A stretch of 64,000 nt of DNA from JAFNAG01 sp963824985 (lineage in GTDB: Bacteria > Acidobacteriota > UBA6911). Both the position numbers and the translations under genes were made by a program. The notes beneath the pieces are model-generated. The model was given only the letters and a program-made list of their open reading frames with translations, was not told where the DNA came from and did not search any database. Positions 9,764 through 19,464 of the stretch are shown here, piece by piece (within the stretch, counting starts at the first letter, position 1; each line of letters begins with the position of its first letter). The stretch covers positions 20,794-84,793 of the forward strand of contig CAWGRQ010000028.1 of the NCBI GenBank assembly GCA_963824985.1, given 5' to 3'.

Positions 9764-12483
9764 ATGCCCGTGATCAAACTCAACGGCAGGACCGTGGAAG
9801 CCAAAGAAGGCCAGACGATTCTGGATGCGGCCCGTGCCATCGGCGTGTACCTGCCCAGCCTCTGCTTTCACCCCAGGGTCGGACAGGCCGGCGTCTGCCG
9901 GGTCTGCGCCGTCGAAGTCGAGGGGGCGCGCGGGCTCGTCATGTCGTGCATCACTCCGGTTCGGGACGGCATGGTGGTGCGCACCGAGACGGAGCCGGTT
10001 CTGCAGGCGCGCCGGATGATCGTCGACCTTCTGCTCGCGGATGGGGAGCACGACTGCCTCTCCTGCGAGATGTGCGGAGCGTGCGAGCTGCAGGACGCGG
10101 CGTACCGGCTGGGCATCGAGAGGCCCTCGGAGCCGCCGCGGCACGCCTCCGCTGCCGGTCGACGTCAGCCATCCCGATGATCGTGCGCGATCCCAACAAG
10201 TGCATCCACTGCTACCGCTGCATCAGGGGGTGCAACGACCTCGTCGTCAACGACGTTCTCGACATGGCCTACCGCGAGCCAGCGGTCGCTGGTGGTGTCC
10301 GACCAGGACCTGCCGCTGGGCGAATCGTCGTGCGTCGGGTGCGGCGAGTGCGTGCAGCTTTGTCCCACGGGCGCGCTGATCGAGAAGAAGGCCGCAGCCG
10401 ACGGGGCCGGTCCTGGGACCTGGAGAAGGTCCGCACTACGTGCCCCTACTGCGGCGTCGGCTGCCAGGTCTATCTGCACGTGGACCGCGGCCAGAATCGC
10501 GTCGTCAAGGTCACCGGCGTCGAGGGCGCGCCGCCCAACGACGGCATGCTCTGCGTCAAGGGACGGTTCGCGTACGACTTCCCGGCCAGCCCGCGGCGCC
10601 TCACCCAGCCGCATGATCAGGAAGGACGGCCGGCACGAGCCGGTCTCCTGGGAGGAGGCGCTCGACTACACGGCTGACGCGCCTCCGCGAGATCCGCGAC
10701 GGCAACGGCCCGGACGCCGATTTCGGCGATCACCTCTTCCCGCGACAATAACGAGAACTCCTACGCGGCGCCAGAAGTTCATGCGCGCAGTGATCGGCAC
10801 CAACAACGTCGACAACTGCGCGCGTACGTGACACGCCCCATCGGTCGCCGGTCTGGCGACCACCTTCGGCTCCGGGGCGATGACCAATTCCATCCGGGAG
10901 ATCGAGGATGCCAAAGTGCTGTTCGTCATCGGGTCGAACACGACCGAGGCGCACCCGGTCATCTCCTACTACATGAAGCGGGCCGTCAAGAAGGGCGCGA
11001 CGCTGATCGTGTGCGATCCGCGCCGCATCGATCTCGTGCGCTGGGCGACCGATGCACGTCCAGCACCGGGTCGGCACGCGATGTCGCCCTGCTCAACGGC
11101 CTGATGAACGAGATCCTGCGCAACGGCTGGGAGGACCGCGACTTCATCGAGGACCACACCGAGAACTTCGAGCCGGCTTCGGGAGGTCGTCGAGGCAGTA
11201 CCCGCTCGACAGCGCGCCTCCGAGATCACCGGCGTTCCGGTGGAACAATTGCGCGAGGTGGCCCGCATTCTCGGCACCCAGAAGCCGGCCAGCCTCTGCT
11301 ACACGCTCGGCATCACCGAGCACACGTGCGGCACGGACAATGTCGTCAGCTGCGCCAATCTCCAGATGCTCCTCGGCAACCTGGGGAAGCCGTCCGCGGG
11401 CGTGAATCCGCTGCGCGGCCAGAACAACGTCCAGGGCGCGTGCGACATGGGCGCGCTCCCGAACGTGTTTCACAACTACCAGCCGGTGACCGATGTCCGG
11501 GTGCGCGAAAAGTTCGCCAGGGCATGGGGCGTCCCCGGCCTTGCCGGAAGTCCCGGGCCTGCGCATGCCCGAGCATGTTCTCCGGCATGCTGGACGGCGA
11601 ACGACCCGGGCGTTCATCTGCCACGGCGAAAACGTGGTCATGAGCGAGCCGAACGAGGCGCACACGCGCAGGTGCCTCGAGGCGCGTCGAGTTCCTCGTG
11701 GTGCTGGACATTTTTGAAAACGAAACGACACCCTACGCCGATGTCATCTTCCCCTGCACCTGCTGGAGCGAGCAGGACGGCACCTTCACCAACGCGAGCG
11801 CCGGGTCCAGCGTGTGCGGGCCGCGGTCGAGCCCCCCGGCGAGTGCCGCGAGCCGTGGTGGATTTACCAGGAGCTCGCGAGGCGCCTGGGCGTCGACCTG
11901 AAATTCGCAGACGCCCGCGGCAGTCTGGGAGGAGATGCGCTCGCTCGGCCACCGGGCTATGCGGGCATCACCTGGGAACGGATCGAAGGGGACGGGATCC
12001 AGTGGCCGGCGCCGCACCCTGCAGCACCCGGGCACCGTCATTTCTGCACCGGGACGGCAACTTCACCCGCGGCAAAGGGGCTGTTCATGCCGGCGGAATG
12101 GCGTCCGCCCGCCGAGGTGCCCGATGCGGAATACCCGCTGGTGCTCGACCACGGGCAGAAGGCTGTGGCACTACCACACCGGCACGCAGACGCGGAACTG
12201 CGCAGGATTCGAGGAACTCTTCGGCGAGGAACTGGTGGAGCTCAGTCCCGCGGACGCTTCCGAACTGGACATCCGGGATGGCGACTACGTGTGGGTCGTG
12301 TCGCGCAGGGGACGGGTGCGCATGCGGACCTGGGTCACCGACCGCTCGCCGCGCGGCGTGGTCTGGTCGTGCTTCCACTTCCGCGAAGCGAACATCAACG
12401 TGGTGACCAACAACGCGTTTGATCCGGTCACCGAAACGGCCGAGTACAAGGCGTGCGCCGTCCGCATCGAGCGCTGCGAGTAA
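9764..12483 (+). CDS. fdhA: Formate dehydrogenase alpha subunit, selenocysteine type (frameshifted in this sequence)
   Basis: The protein is readable across all three frames over 2.7 kb (about 900 codons), so the gene is complete but broken by about ten or more single-base indels. Domain order: 2Fe-2S ferredoxin (CFHPRVGQAGVCRVC), His-Cys 4Fe-4S (CLSCEMCGAC), two 4Fe-4S (CIHCYRCIRGC; CVGCGECVQLCP), the Mo/W-bisMGD 4Fe-4S domain (TCPYCGVGC), and a C-terminal dinucleotide-binding domain (LWHYHTGTQTRN). The active-site stretch reads NNVDNCART-UGA-HAPSVAGL, with UGA at 10829 where Sec lies in E. coli FdhF, followed by a SECIS hairpin. AAGGAAG precedes ATG 9764. This architecture is the cytosolic NAD(P)-linked type that partners NuoE/NuoF-like subunits, which lie nearby on the other strand. 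Confidence 0.88.
10829..10861 (+). promoter_or_regulatory. UGA selenocysteine codon with bacterial SECIS hairpin
   Basis: UGA 10829-10831, 11 nt spacer, then stem GGTCGCC (10843-10849), loop GGTCT (10850-10854), stem GGCGACC (10855-10861). Spacing and loop match the E. coli fdhF SECIS, whose loop also carries GGUCU. The frame is open on both sides, so the UGA should be read as Sec by SelB. It implies that the genome encodes selABCD, none of which is in this window. Confidence 0.88.
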
Positions 12484-12499
12484 ACGACGAGGTACGTAT

Positions 12500-12975
12500 A
12501 TGGATGCCGAAATTTTCGACCGCATCATAGTGGGCGCGATCGCCGAGGAAATTGCCGCGCGCGACTTCTACGCCAAGGTAGCGTTGCGGGATGAAGGACC
12601 CTGGCGCGATTGCCGTTTTCAACCGCCTGTCCCAGGACGAGAGCGAACACGGAACACCCTGGAAACCTTTCGCTACAACCCGCTGGCCCGGGTGGAGTTC
12701 GAGCGCCCGGCGGACTTCCTGGTCGCCGAGCACCAGGAAGAGCCGCAGCTGTCGTTCGCGATGAGCCCGAAAGAAGCTTTCCAGTTGGCGATGAAAAAGG
12801 AACAGCAGGCCGCCGAAGCGTACCGCGACTGGCGGCAGACTGCAGGGACGCCGAGGTGCGCCACCTTTATCTGGAACTCTCCGAAATGGAACGCGGTCAC
12901 AAGTGCATGCTGGAAGAGCTGTTCATGACGACCGCGTACCCCGAAGCTGGTGACCCCGGGATAAAAAGGCTGTAG
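12500..12975 (+). CDS. Ferritin-like (rubrerythrin-type) protein, frameshifted
   Basis: Starts 16 bp after fdhA with GAGGT upstream of ATG 12500. Pieces in different frames join to a single ~155-residue helical protein: RIIVGAIAEEIAARDFYAKVA, then FNRLSQDESEH, then AMKKEQQAAEAYRDW, then EVRHLYLELSEMERGHKCM. The spaced E and ExxH residues are those of the four-helix diiron fold of rubrerythrins. At least three frame changes are needed (near 12595-12610, 12650 and 12845). Likely an oxidative-stress protein co-transcribed with the oxygen-sensitive formate dehydrogenase. Confidence 0.65.
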
Positions 12976-13133
12976 TCTTTTAGGCTGTTGGCTGTGGGTA
13001 TGGATCAACTTTCGCTCTGTTTGGAGCTTCGCGATCCAACGCAACATCGCAGAAGCTATTGATAAATTCGGTCGGAACGCGTCAACCTATTGATTGTGGC
13101 TATAGCCTACGGCCTAACAGTCTATAGCCTAGG
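12973..13133. repeat. Intergenic tract with degenerate TAGGCTxT-like heptads
   Basis: Between the converging ferritin-like and NuoF-GltD genes lie strings such as TTTTAGGCTGTTGGCTGTGG (12978 onward) and, inverted, GGCTATAGCCTACGGCC (13099 onward). A similar string occurs at 22949-22990. Origin unknown; no terminator T-tract seen. Confidence 0.4.
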
Positions 13134-16100
13134 GCGCTGGTTAATCTTCGCCAGATCGCAGCGGAGGCAGCGGGACGCCTCCTCGATCGCCGCTTTTTTG
13201 GAGTATCCCCGTTCAACCTCGTGGAAACCCCGGGTGCGCCGGTTCGTGGCGAGCCGCGGCATCTCGGGGCGCAGCCGTGATTCCGGCCCGTTTTGACATC
13301 GCGCAAGTGGTGCAGGTCATCCGGGAGAGCGAGCGTTTCGGGGATATCGCCATCGCCCCCAGGATAAACATCGATCGCCTGGGCGGCGTGGCGCCCGTGC
13401 GCGATCGCCTCCACGACCGACGCGGGACCGGATACCACATCGCCTCCGGCGAAGACGCCTTCAACCGATGTCGCGAGCGACTCGGTGACCGGGATGCACC
13501 GGGACCGCGATTTCACCTCGACTCCCAGTTGCTCGGGAACGTCCGGGAACTGCCCGATGGCCGACACGACCGTGTCGAACTGAAGCTCGAAATCGCTCCC
13601 CTCGATCGCCTCCGGCCTGCGACGGCCCGTTTCATCCGGTTCGCCGAGCCGCATGCGTTGGCACGTGAGCGTCAGGCCTTCCGCGGTCTTCTGCACCACG
13701 ACCGGGCAGCGTGAGCGTCTCGAGCCGCACCCCTTCCGCCAGCGCCTGCTCGATCTCGTCGACGTCGGCCGGCATTTCCTCACGCGACCTCCGATACAGC
13801 ATCGCGACCTGCTGGGCACCGAGCCGCAGGGCCGTGCGGGCGGCGTCGATCGCAGAGTTGCCGCCGCCCACGATCGCAACGCGCCGGCCCACCGCAGGCC
13901 GCTTTCCGAGCGAGACACTGCGGAGGAACGCGACGCAATCGATTACGCCGCTGACCTGGTCCCCTTTCATCTCCAGGCCCCAGGAGGCATGCGCGCCAAG
14001 AGCGAGGAAGATGGCGTCGAAGCCCTTCCGCTTCAGCTGCCCGACAGAGGCGACCCGAGCGCGGGTCCTGATTTTAACCCCGGCCTTCCGGACGACGTCC
14101 AGGTCGTGCTGGAGGGCGCGCTCGGGGAGACGATACCGCGGGAATGCCCGGTGCGCAGCATGCCGCCGATGACCGGCAGCGCTTCGAACAGCTCGACCTT
14201 GTGTCCCTTCACACGCGAGAGGTAATATGCCGCGGTCAGGCCAGCCGGGCCGGAGCCGACAACCGCAACCTTCTTTCCGCTGCGCGCCCTTCGCGGCGCG
14301 ATGCGCTCCTCGGCCTGCGCGCCGAAGCGCACAGCGGCGCCCTTCAGGGCCCGGACCGCGATCGGCTCGTCCAGTTGCCCGCGGCGGCAGCGCGTCTCGC
14401 ACGGGTGATAACAGACGGTGCCGCACACCGATGGGAACGGCAGGCGCTCGCGCACCACAAGGTAAGCGTTTTCAAAATCCCCTTTGGCGATCTCGCGCAC
14501 GTACCGATGCGCCTCGACCCCGGCGGGGCAGGTGTGGTGGCACGGCGCCACAACCATCCCGGCGCAGACGGCGGCCCGGCAGCGGCGTTCCCGGATGTGT
14601 TCCTCGTACTCCTCGCGGAAATACCGGATGGTTGCGAGGACGGGATTCGGCGCCGTCTGACCCAACCCGCAGAGAGACGTGTCGCGAATGGCCGGGCTCA
14701 GCTCGAGCAACGTCTCGATGTCGCCCGACCTCCCCTGCCCGGCGCAGATGCGCTCCAGGATGGACAACATCCTCCGGGTCCCCAGCCGGCACGGGGTGCA
14801 CATGCCGCAGGATTCGTTCTGGGTGAATGTGAGGAAGTAGCGCGCGAGATCCACCATGCATGTGGACTCGTCCATGATGACCAGGCCGCCGGAGCCCATG
14901 ATCGACCCCGCCCGCGCCAGCGCCTCGTATTCGATCGGCAGATCGCGCAGGCGCGCAGGCAGGCAGCCGCCCGATGGTCCTCCAGTCTGGGCGGCCTTGA
15001 ACTTCCCCGCGCCTGCGACGCCGCCGCCGATTTCCTCGACCATCTGTTGCAGCGGCATCCCCATAGGAACTTCGATCAAACCGGGGTTGTTCACCTTGCC
15101 GGTCAGCGCGAAAGTCTTTGTCCCCTTGCTCCCGTCGGTACCGAACGATGCGAACCAGGCGGCGCCTTCCCGGAGGATGCTCGAGACACATGCGAAGGTT
15201 TCGACGTTGTTGATGTTCGTCGGCTTGCCCCAGAGGCCGCTCACCGCCGGGAACGGCGGTCGGGGTCGCGGGGTGCCGCGGTTTCCCTCGATGCTTGCCA
15301 TGAGCGCCGTCTCTTCGCCGCAGACGAATGCGCCGGCGCCCTCCTTGATCCGGATGTCGAAAGAAAACCCGGACGTCGCCGAGTCGCCCAGGATGCCCAG
15401 GCGACGGAGGTCGGCCAGCGCCGTCCTGAGCCGCTGGATGGCGAGCGGATACTCGGCGCGAACGTATACGTATCCCGTGGAGGCACCGATGGCCCACGCC
15501 GCGATGCACATCCCTTCGAGCACCGAGTGGGGATCGCCCTCCAAAACGGACCGGTCCATGAAGGCACCCGGGTCGCCTTCGTCGGCGTTGCAGATGAGGT
15601 ATTTCGTGTCTCCGGCAGCCGAGCGGCAGAATTTCCACTTCTGGCCGGTCGGGAAACCGCCGCCTCCGCCGCGCCCGCGCAGCCCCGAGGCGACGACCTC
15701 TTCGATGACCTCGTCGGGCTCCATCGCGAGCGCGCGCATCAGGCCCTGGTAGCCGCTCCGGGCAAGGTAGTGATCCACCTCCTCGGGATCGATGACGCCG
15801 CAGTTGCGCAACACCACACGCACCTGGGATCTCATGAAAGGGAGATCCTGAAGCCGGGCGATCCCGGGCAGCGTTTCGTCGCCGATCGTCCCCAATGCCA
15901 GGCCAGCGACGGGCTTGCCCCGGCCGAGATGGGATTTGAGAATCCGGGAGAGTTTTGCCGGCGTGACCTGGCCGTAACATACGCGCGGCTGGCCCGGCAT
16001 GCGGATGTCCAGAAGAGGTTCGGCGAAGCACATGCCGATGCAACCGACCGGGATGATGTGGGCTCTGACTCCCAATTTGTCGAGTTGCTCGTCGAGGGCG

Positions 16101-16225
16101 GCCATCAGGTCTCCGGCACCCGCTGCGAGCCCGCAGGTTGCGCACCCGACATAGATCACCGGGAGACGGCCTTCAGTCAATCGAGACCACTTCCGCCGTG
16201 CAGATTTGATGCGCGATGCAAGCAT
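13122..16225 (-). CDS. NuoF-GltD fusion flavoprotein (Stn/Nfn-like oxidoreductase), frameshifted near its C-terminus
   Basis: About 1030 residues from ATG 16225 (GGGAGTG upstream). Order: thioredoxin-like 2Fe-2S domain (C28, C31, C62, C66); NuoF FMN/NADH domain (GRGGGGGFPTGQKW near 185, ICNADEGDPGAF, GEETALMASIEG); SLBB; a 4Fe-4S site (ESCGMCTPCRLG); then a glutamate-synthase-small-subunit-like module with CHHTCPAGV and CGTVCYHPCETRC cysteines, FAD motif VGSGPAGLTAAYY, NADPH motif VGGGNSAIDAART, FAGGDVVSGPASVVEA, and a CLRCD end. Frame changes near 14140-14150, 13705 and 13265 interrupt the GltD part; at 14140-14149 deleting one G and one C restores the family motif GIPRYRLP. Such NuoF plus GltD combinations are known from the Sporomusa Stn transhydrogenase, as separate subunits. 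Probably moves electrons between NAD(H), NADP(H) and ferredoxin. Confidence 0.82.
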
Positions 16226-16263
16226 AGAATGATCACTCCCGCGGGAGGCCACCAAGCCCGGCC

Positions 16264-16836
16264 TCAGTGGGCGCCAGCCGCCCGGCGGGTTTTCCCGGCG
16301 CCAGCCCGCTTCCCCCGTGATGCCTTCCGCGATTTCGAGGCCGGACGCGGCAGAGAATCGGCGGCCCGGATATCTTCCACCAGTTTTTTCACCGAAGCAG
16401 TGGTCTGCCGTCCGTATACTTTATCCTTGACCACCACCGGCGCCAGCGCGCACGAACCCAGGCAGGCAACCGTTTCGAGGGAAAAGAGCATGTCGGGTGT
16501 GCTGCCGCCCGCCCGCACCCCCAGCAATTTTTCCAGGTCGCCGAGCAGCCGGCCGCTGCCGCGAACATGGCAGGCCGTTCCGCGGCAGACGGTAATCTGG
16601 TTGCGGCCCCTCGGCTCCAGGTGAAAAAGAGAGTAGAAACTGGCGACGCCGAAGACCTTGGCCTCCGACACGCGCAGGTACCGCGCCAGCGCCGTCATGG
16701 CTGCGCGCGGCAGGTAGCCCTCGGCCTTTTGCACAAACTCGAGTGCGGGGATGAGCATTTCGGGGAGTGCTGCGAACTGCTCAGAAAAGAGCTGTGTCCA
16801 ACGATCAAGCGACGCCATGTCGGCGACCTTTTTCAT
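16264..16836 (-). CDS. NuoE-like 2Fe-2S subunit (NADH dehydrogenase/hydrogenase/formate dehydrogenase gamma type)
   Basis: A 190-residue protein from ATG 16836, preceded by GGAGG. Helical N-terminus, then the thioredoxin-like fold with the four cluster cysteines C84 and C89 (VCRGTAC) and C125 and C129 (ACLGSC), as in NuoE, HydC and FdsG. It ends in a ~30-residue Lys/Arg/Ala-rich basic tail not usual for the family. It is 38 bp upstream of the NuoF-GltD fusion and surely its partner: together they form the diaphorase module. Frame is intact. Confidence 0.88.
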   Translation of the reverse strand: MKKVADMASLDRWTQLFSEQFAALPEMLIPALEFVQKAEGYLPRAAMTALARYLRVSEAKVFGVASFYSLFHLEPRGRNQITVCRGTACHVRGSGRLLGDLEKLLGVRAGGSTPDMLFSLETVACLGSCALAPVVVKDKVYGRQTTASVKKLVEDIRAADSLPRPASKSRKASRGKRAGAGKTRRAAGAH

Positions 16837-16987
16837 GGCGTTATCCTCCACGGGGCCATGCCGGCGGAATCGGAGTAAAACATACCGCCCCGGGATTGTC
16901 TAGCCCAAACTATGCCCCTAAAATTGAAAGGCAATTTTCCGGCGGACGTGATAGATAATGGATCAGACTATAAGGAGGCTGGGAAAG

Positions 16988-17662
16988 ATGCGGAGATCAT
17001 TAATCCGGTTATTGATCGGTTTGTGTCTGCTGTCGTATGCTTCGGTCCGGGGTCAGGAGGCCGTCGGGATCAATCATCCGGATACGTCCGGATGGAAAGA
17101 CCTGTTCGCTTCCGATCTTTCGAATGCCGTGTTCAGTCCCGGCGGCTGGGCTATCGAAGATGGGTTGCTGGCTGCAAAGGCCGGTGGCACGATCTGGACG
17201 AAAGAATCCTATGGTGACTTCGTCCTGGATTTTGAATTCAAACTGGCTAAAGACGCCAACAGCGGCGTCTTTCTCCGGACCGGCGATATCAGAAACATCC
17301 TTTCCGCGCTCGAAATCCAGGTTCACGCGACGACCGACGGGACCAAATATGGGATGGCGGGTGCGCTCTATGATGCGAAGCCGCCGAGCAAGGAGGTCTC
17401 CCGGCCGGCGGGAGAATGGAATCGATATACGATCACCTGCCGCGACAGCCGGCTCTCCCTGATCTTCAACGGTGAACAGGTTCTCAACCTGGACCTGAAT
17501 GATTGGAGCGAGGCGAAGAAGAATCCCGACGGCACCTCGAATAAGTTTGCCATGGCCTTGAAGGATTACTCTCGGAATGGCCCGATCGGATTGCAGGGGC
17601 TCCACGGCCGTGAGGCGGCTCCGGTCTGGTTCCGGAATCTGAAGATCAGGGTTCTGCCGTAG
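16988..17662 (+). CDS. DUF1080 (3-keto-disaccharide hydrolase-like) secreted protein
   Basis: A 224-residue protein; ATG 16988 is chosen because AAGGAGG lies 9 bp upstream and a signal peptide (LIRLLIGLCLLSYASVRG) follows. The body is the DUF1080 concanavalin-like beta-sandwich: GWKDLF, GGWAIEDGLL, YGDFVLDFEFKL, NSGVFLRTGD, a KPPSKEVSRPAGEWNRY segment, and IGLQGLHG near the end. The family is linked to 3-keto-glycoside hydrolysis in Bacteroidetes, Planctomycetes and Acidobacteriota; activity here is not shown. The 3' end overlaps the converging DUF6125 gene by 17 bp. Confidence 0.85.
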   Translation: MRRSLIRLLIGLCLLSYASVRGQEAVGINHPDTSGWKDLFASDLSNAVFSPGGWAIEDGLLAAKAGGTIWTKESYGDFVLDFEFKLAKDANSGVFLRTGDIRNILSALEIQVHATTDGTKYGMAGALYDAKPPSKEVSRPAGEWNRYTITCRDSRLSLIFNGEQVLNLDLNDWSEAKKNPDGTSNKFAMALKDYSRNGPIGLQGLHGREAAPVWFRNLKIRVLP

Positions 17663-18167
17663 ACCCTAAGGTAAAGCGCCAGACGCAATAAGTTTCTCCG
17701 GTATCGTCAGGAGGGCAGGCCAGGCATTCGGTCCGAATGCGCGGATCGACGGCTCGGGCGAATTCGGTATACTCGACGATGCCGACCGACTTGCAGGGGA
17801 AATCGGGGAGGCCCTTGCGCCGACGCGTCGCCTGCACCCGGCATTCAATCATGCGGAATTCGAGCACATCCTTGCCTGTCAAGGCAATCTCCTGTTCATT
17901 GACCATCGCGTAGAGACGGTATGATAGCGCCTTGGCCAAGGCTTCCAGTCCGCCGCCGGGCGGGATGTCGAACGCATCCATAATTCGCCTTGCCTCGGCC
18001 ACGGAGAAGCGGCGCCACGATTCCCGGTCCAATTCAATTGCGGCTTCCATACCGAGCTTCTCTTCGGCGGCCAGGAACCACGAACCATCGTGCGCCAGCC
18101 AGTTCTTGGCATAAACCTCGATCAGCCGGGTCAAACCCTCGCGCGACATCCTGTCCACATCGATCAT
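17646..18167 (-). CDS. DUF6125-like cytosolic protein
   Basis: A 173-residue protein from ATG 18167, preceded by GGGAGGGGGG; the longer frame to 18383 is rejected for lack of coding character. It has an N-terminal helical part (EVYAKNWLAHDGSWFLAAEE) and a C-terminal part with conserved-looking cysteines (FPCKSVG, RTECLACPPDD, YCVWRF), as in the family named DUF6125, which resembles DUF2148/4-vinyl-reductase-type domains. No function is assigned. It diverges from the SPFH gene. Confidence 0.65.
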   Translation of the reverse strand: MIDVDRMSREGLTRLIEVYAKNWLAHDGSWFLAAEEKLGMEAAIELDRESWRRFSVAEARRIMDAFDIPPGGGLEALAKALSYRLYAMVNEQEIALTGKDVLEFRMIECRVQATRRRKGLPDFPCKSVGIVEYTEFARAVDPRIRTECLACPPDDTGETYCVWRFTLGSTAEP

Positions 18168-18246
18168 TGCTTCCCCCCTCCCGGGATTATAAACGACTAT
18201 GACCAATACTGACCCCTGGAGTAAAAGCTCCTCGTCACGATTTTTC

Positions 18247-18274
18247 TTGACACGTATGGTATCACAATGATAAT
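18247..18274 (+). promoter_or_regulatory. Sigma-70 promoter of the SPFH operon with TATCACA direct repeats
   Basis: TTGACA (18247-18252), 16-bp spacer, GATAAT (18269-18274). The element GTATCACA occurs in the spacer and GATATCACA again at about 18280-18288 beside the ribosome site AAGGAGG, so a repressor could bind there (inference). Confidence 0.6.
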
Positions 18275-18303
18275 AATATGATATCACATAAGGAGGGGCA
18301 CCG

Positions 18304-19173
18304 ATGCTGCGGGAAAAGGAAATCAAGGGAATCTCGGGTTGGTTGATGTTGGTGGTGTTATTGGGATTGTTGGTCGGGGGCATTTATCTGCTGATCTCCG
18401 CCATTCGGGCAGAGGATCCTCTCTGGATCATTCTGTGGCTGGTGGCATGCGTCGCGATTTTCTTTTGCCTGTTCGGATTAACGATCGTCAATCCCAATGA
18501 GGCCAGAGTGATTCAGTTGTTCGGCCGGTACGAGGGTTCGCTGAAAGCGCAGGGATTGTGGTGGGTGAATCCGCTTACCCTGAGGCGCAAAGTCTCATTG
18601 CGGGTGCGCAATTTTGAAAGCAGCAAGCTGAAGGTGAACGACCACGACGGGAATCCGATCGAGATTGCTTCCGTAGTGGTGTGGCGTGTTGTGGAGACGG
18701 CGGAGGCGATATTCCACGTTGACGACTACGAACATTTTGTCCATGTGCAGAGCGAATCTGCGGTGCGCAATCTGGCCACCTCGTATCCGTATGATGCTCA
18801 CGAGGAGGGGCAGATCTCTCTGCGCCTGGCGGCGGGCGAGATCGCGCACAAGCTTCGCGAAGAGATCCAGGAGCGCCTCGTACAGGCAGGGGTGGAGGTG
18901 ATTGAAGCCCGTATCAGCCATCTGGCCTACGCCCCGGAGATTGCGAGTGCGATGCTGCGCCGGCAGCAGGCGAGCGCAATCATCGCAGCGCGTCAGAAGA
19001 TCGTCGAGGGGGCTGTGGGGATGGTGGAAATGGCGCTTGAGCTGCTGAGCGCGAAAAAGGTGGTGCAGCTTGACGAGGAGCGCCGGGCCACCATGGTCAG
19101 CAATCTGCTGGTGGTGCTCTGCAGCGATCGGGACGCCCAGCCGGTGGTCAATACCGGAACCCTGTATCAATAG
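18304..19173 (+). CDS. SPFH (band-7/stomatin) domain membrane protein
   Basis: A 289-residue protein with AAGGAGG 7-8 bp before the ATG. Two hydrophobic N-terminal segments (about residues 12-33 and 40-62) are followed by the SPFH domain (NEARVIQLFGRYEGS, VEVIEARISHLAYAPEIA) and a helical tail. SPFH proteins scaffold membrane microdomains. The next genes are a small Arc-like protein and a DUF3592 membrane protein; an SPFH gene followed by an Arc-like gene is a recurrent pairing. It has its own strong promoter. Confidence 0.88.
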   Translation: MLREKEIKGISGWLMLVVLLGLLVGGIYLLISAIRAEDPLWIILWLVACVAIFFCLFGLTIVNPNEARVIQLFGRYEGSLKAQGLWWVNPLTLRRKVSLRVRNFESSKLKVNDHDGNPIEIASVVVWRVVETAEAIFHVDDYEHFVHVQSESAVRNLATSYPYDAHEEGQISLRLAAGEIAHKLREEIQERLVQAGVEVIEARISHLAYAPEIASAMLRRQQASAIIAARQKIVEGAVGMVEMALELLSAKKVVQLDEERRATMVSNLLVVLCSDRDAQPVVNTGTLYQ

Positions 19174-19189
19174 CGGCTGAACCGGCTTA

Positions 19190-19445
19190 GTACTCGTGTT
19201 CGTAATTGCGATAACGTTTGCGCCGAGCGCGGCGGCTCTGGATGCGCGAAGCGACGACGATGGCGATGTGAGTGCATCGTCGAGGAGGAGTGACAAAGCA
19301 GACAGGGCCGCCCCGCCGGCGCCCGAAGGGCTGGTGGGCTCTCGCATCCGGCAATTCGGTCATGGATCAAGAGAGGGAATGTGGCTGATCGAATCATCCC
19401 TGGAAGCCCACCGGCAAACGTTGGCGTAATTACGAACACGAGTAC
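19190..19445. mobile_element. MITE-like element, 256 bp with 32-bp terminal inverted repeats
   Basis: The left end (19190-19221) and the reverse complement of the right end (19414-19445) agree at 29 of 32 positions, starting GTACTCGTGTTCGTAATT and including AACGTTTGC. Both ends are flanked by TTA (19187-19189 and 19446-19448), which fits a 3-bp target-site duplication. There is no transposase ORF inside. It separates the SPFH stop from the Arc-like gene. Confidence 0.7.
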
Positions 19446-19464
19446 TTAGGGAGCGGATAAGGGT

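Noticed and set aside
10829..10831. Stop codon in the middle of fdhA taken as nonsense mutation
   Set aside because: Its position, the surrounding motif and the SECIS hairpin identify it as a selenocysteine codon.
14144..16624. 826-codon open frame on the plus strand across the NuoF gene
   Set aside because: Antisense shadow of a GC-rich gene; no domain can be read in it, while the minus strand shows complete NuoF motifs.
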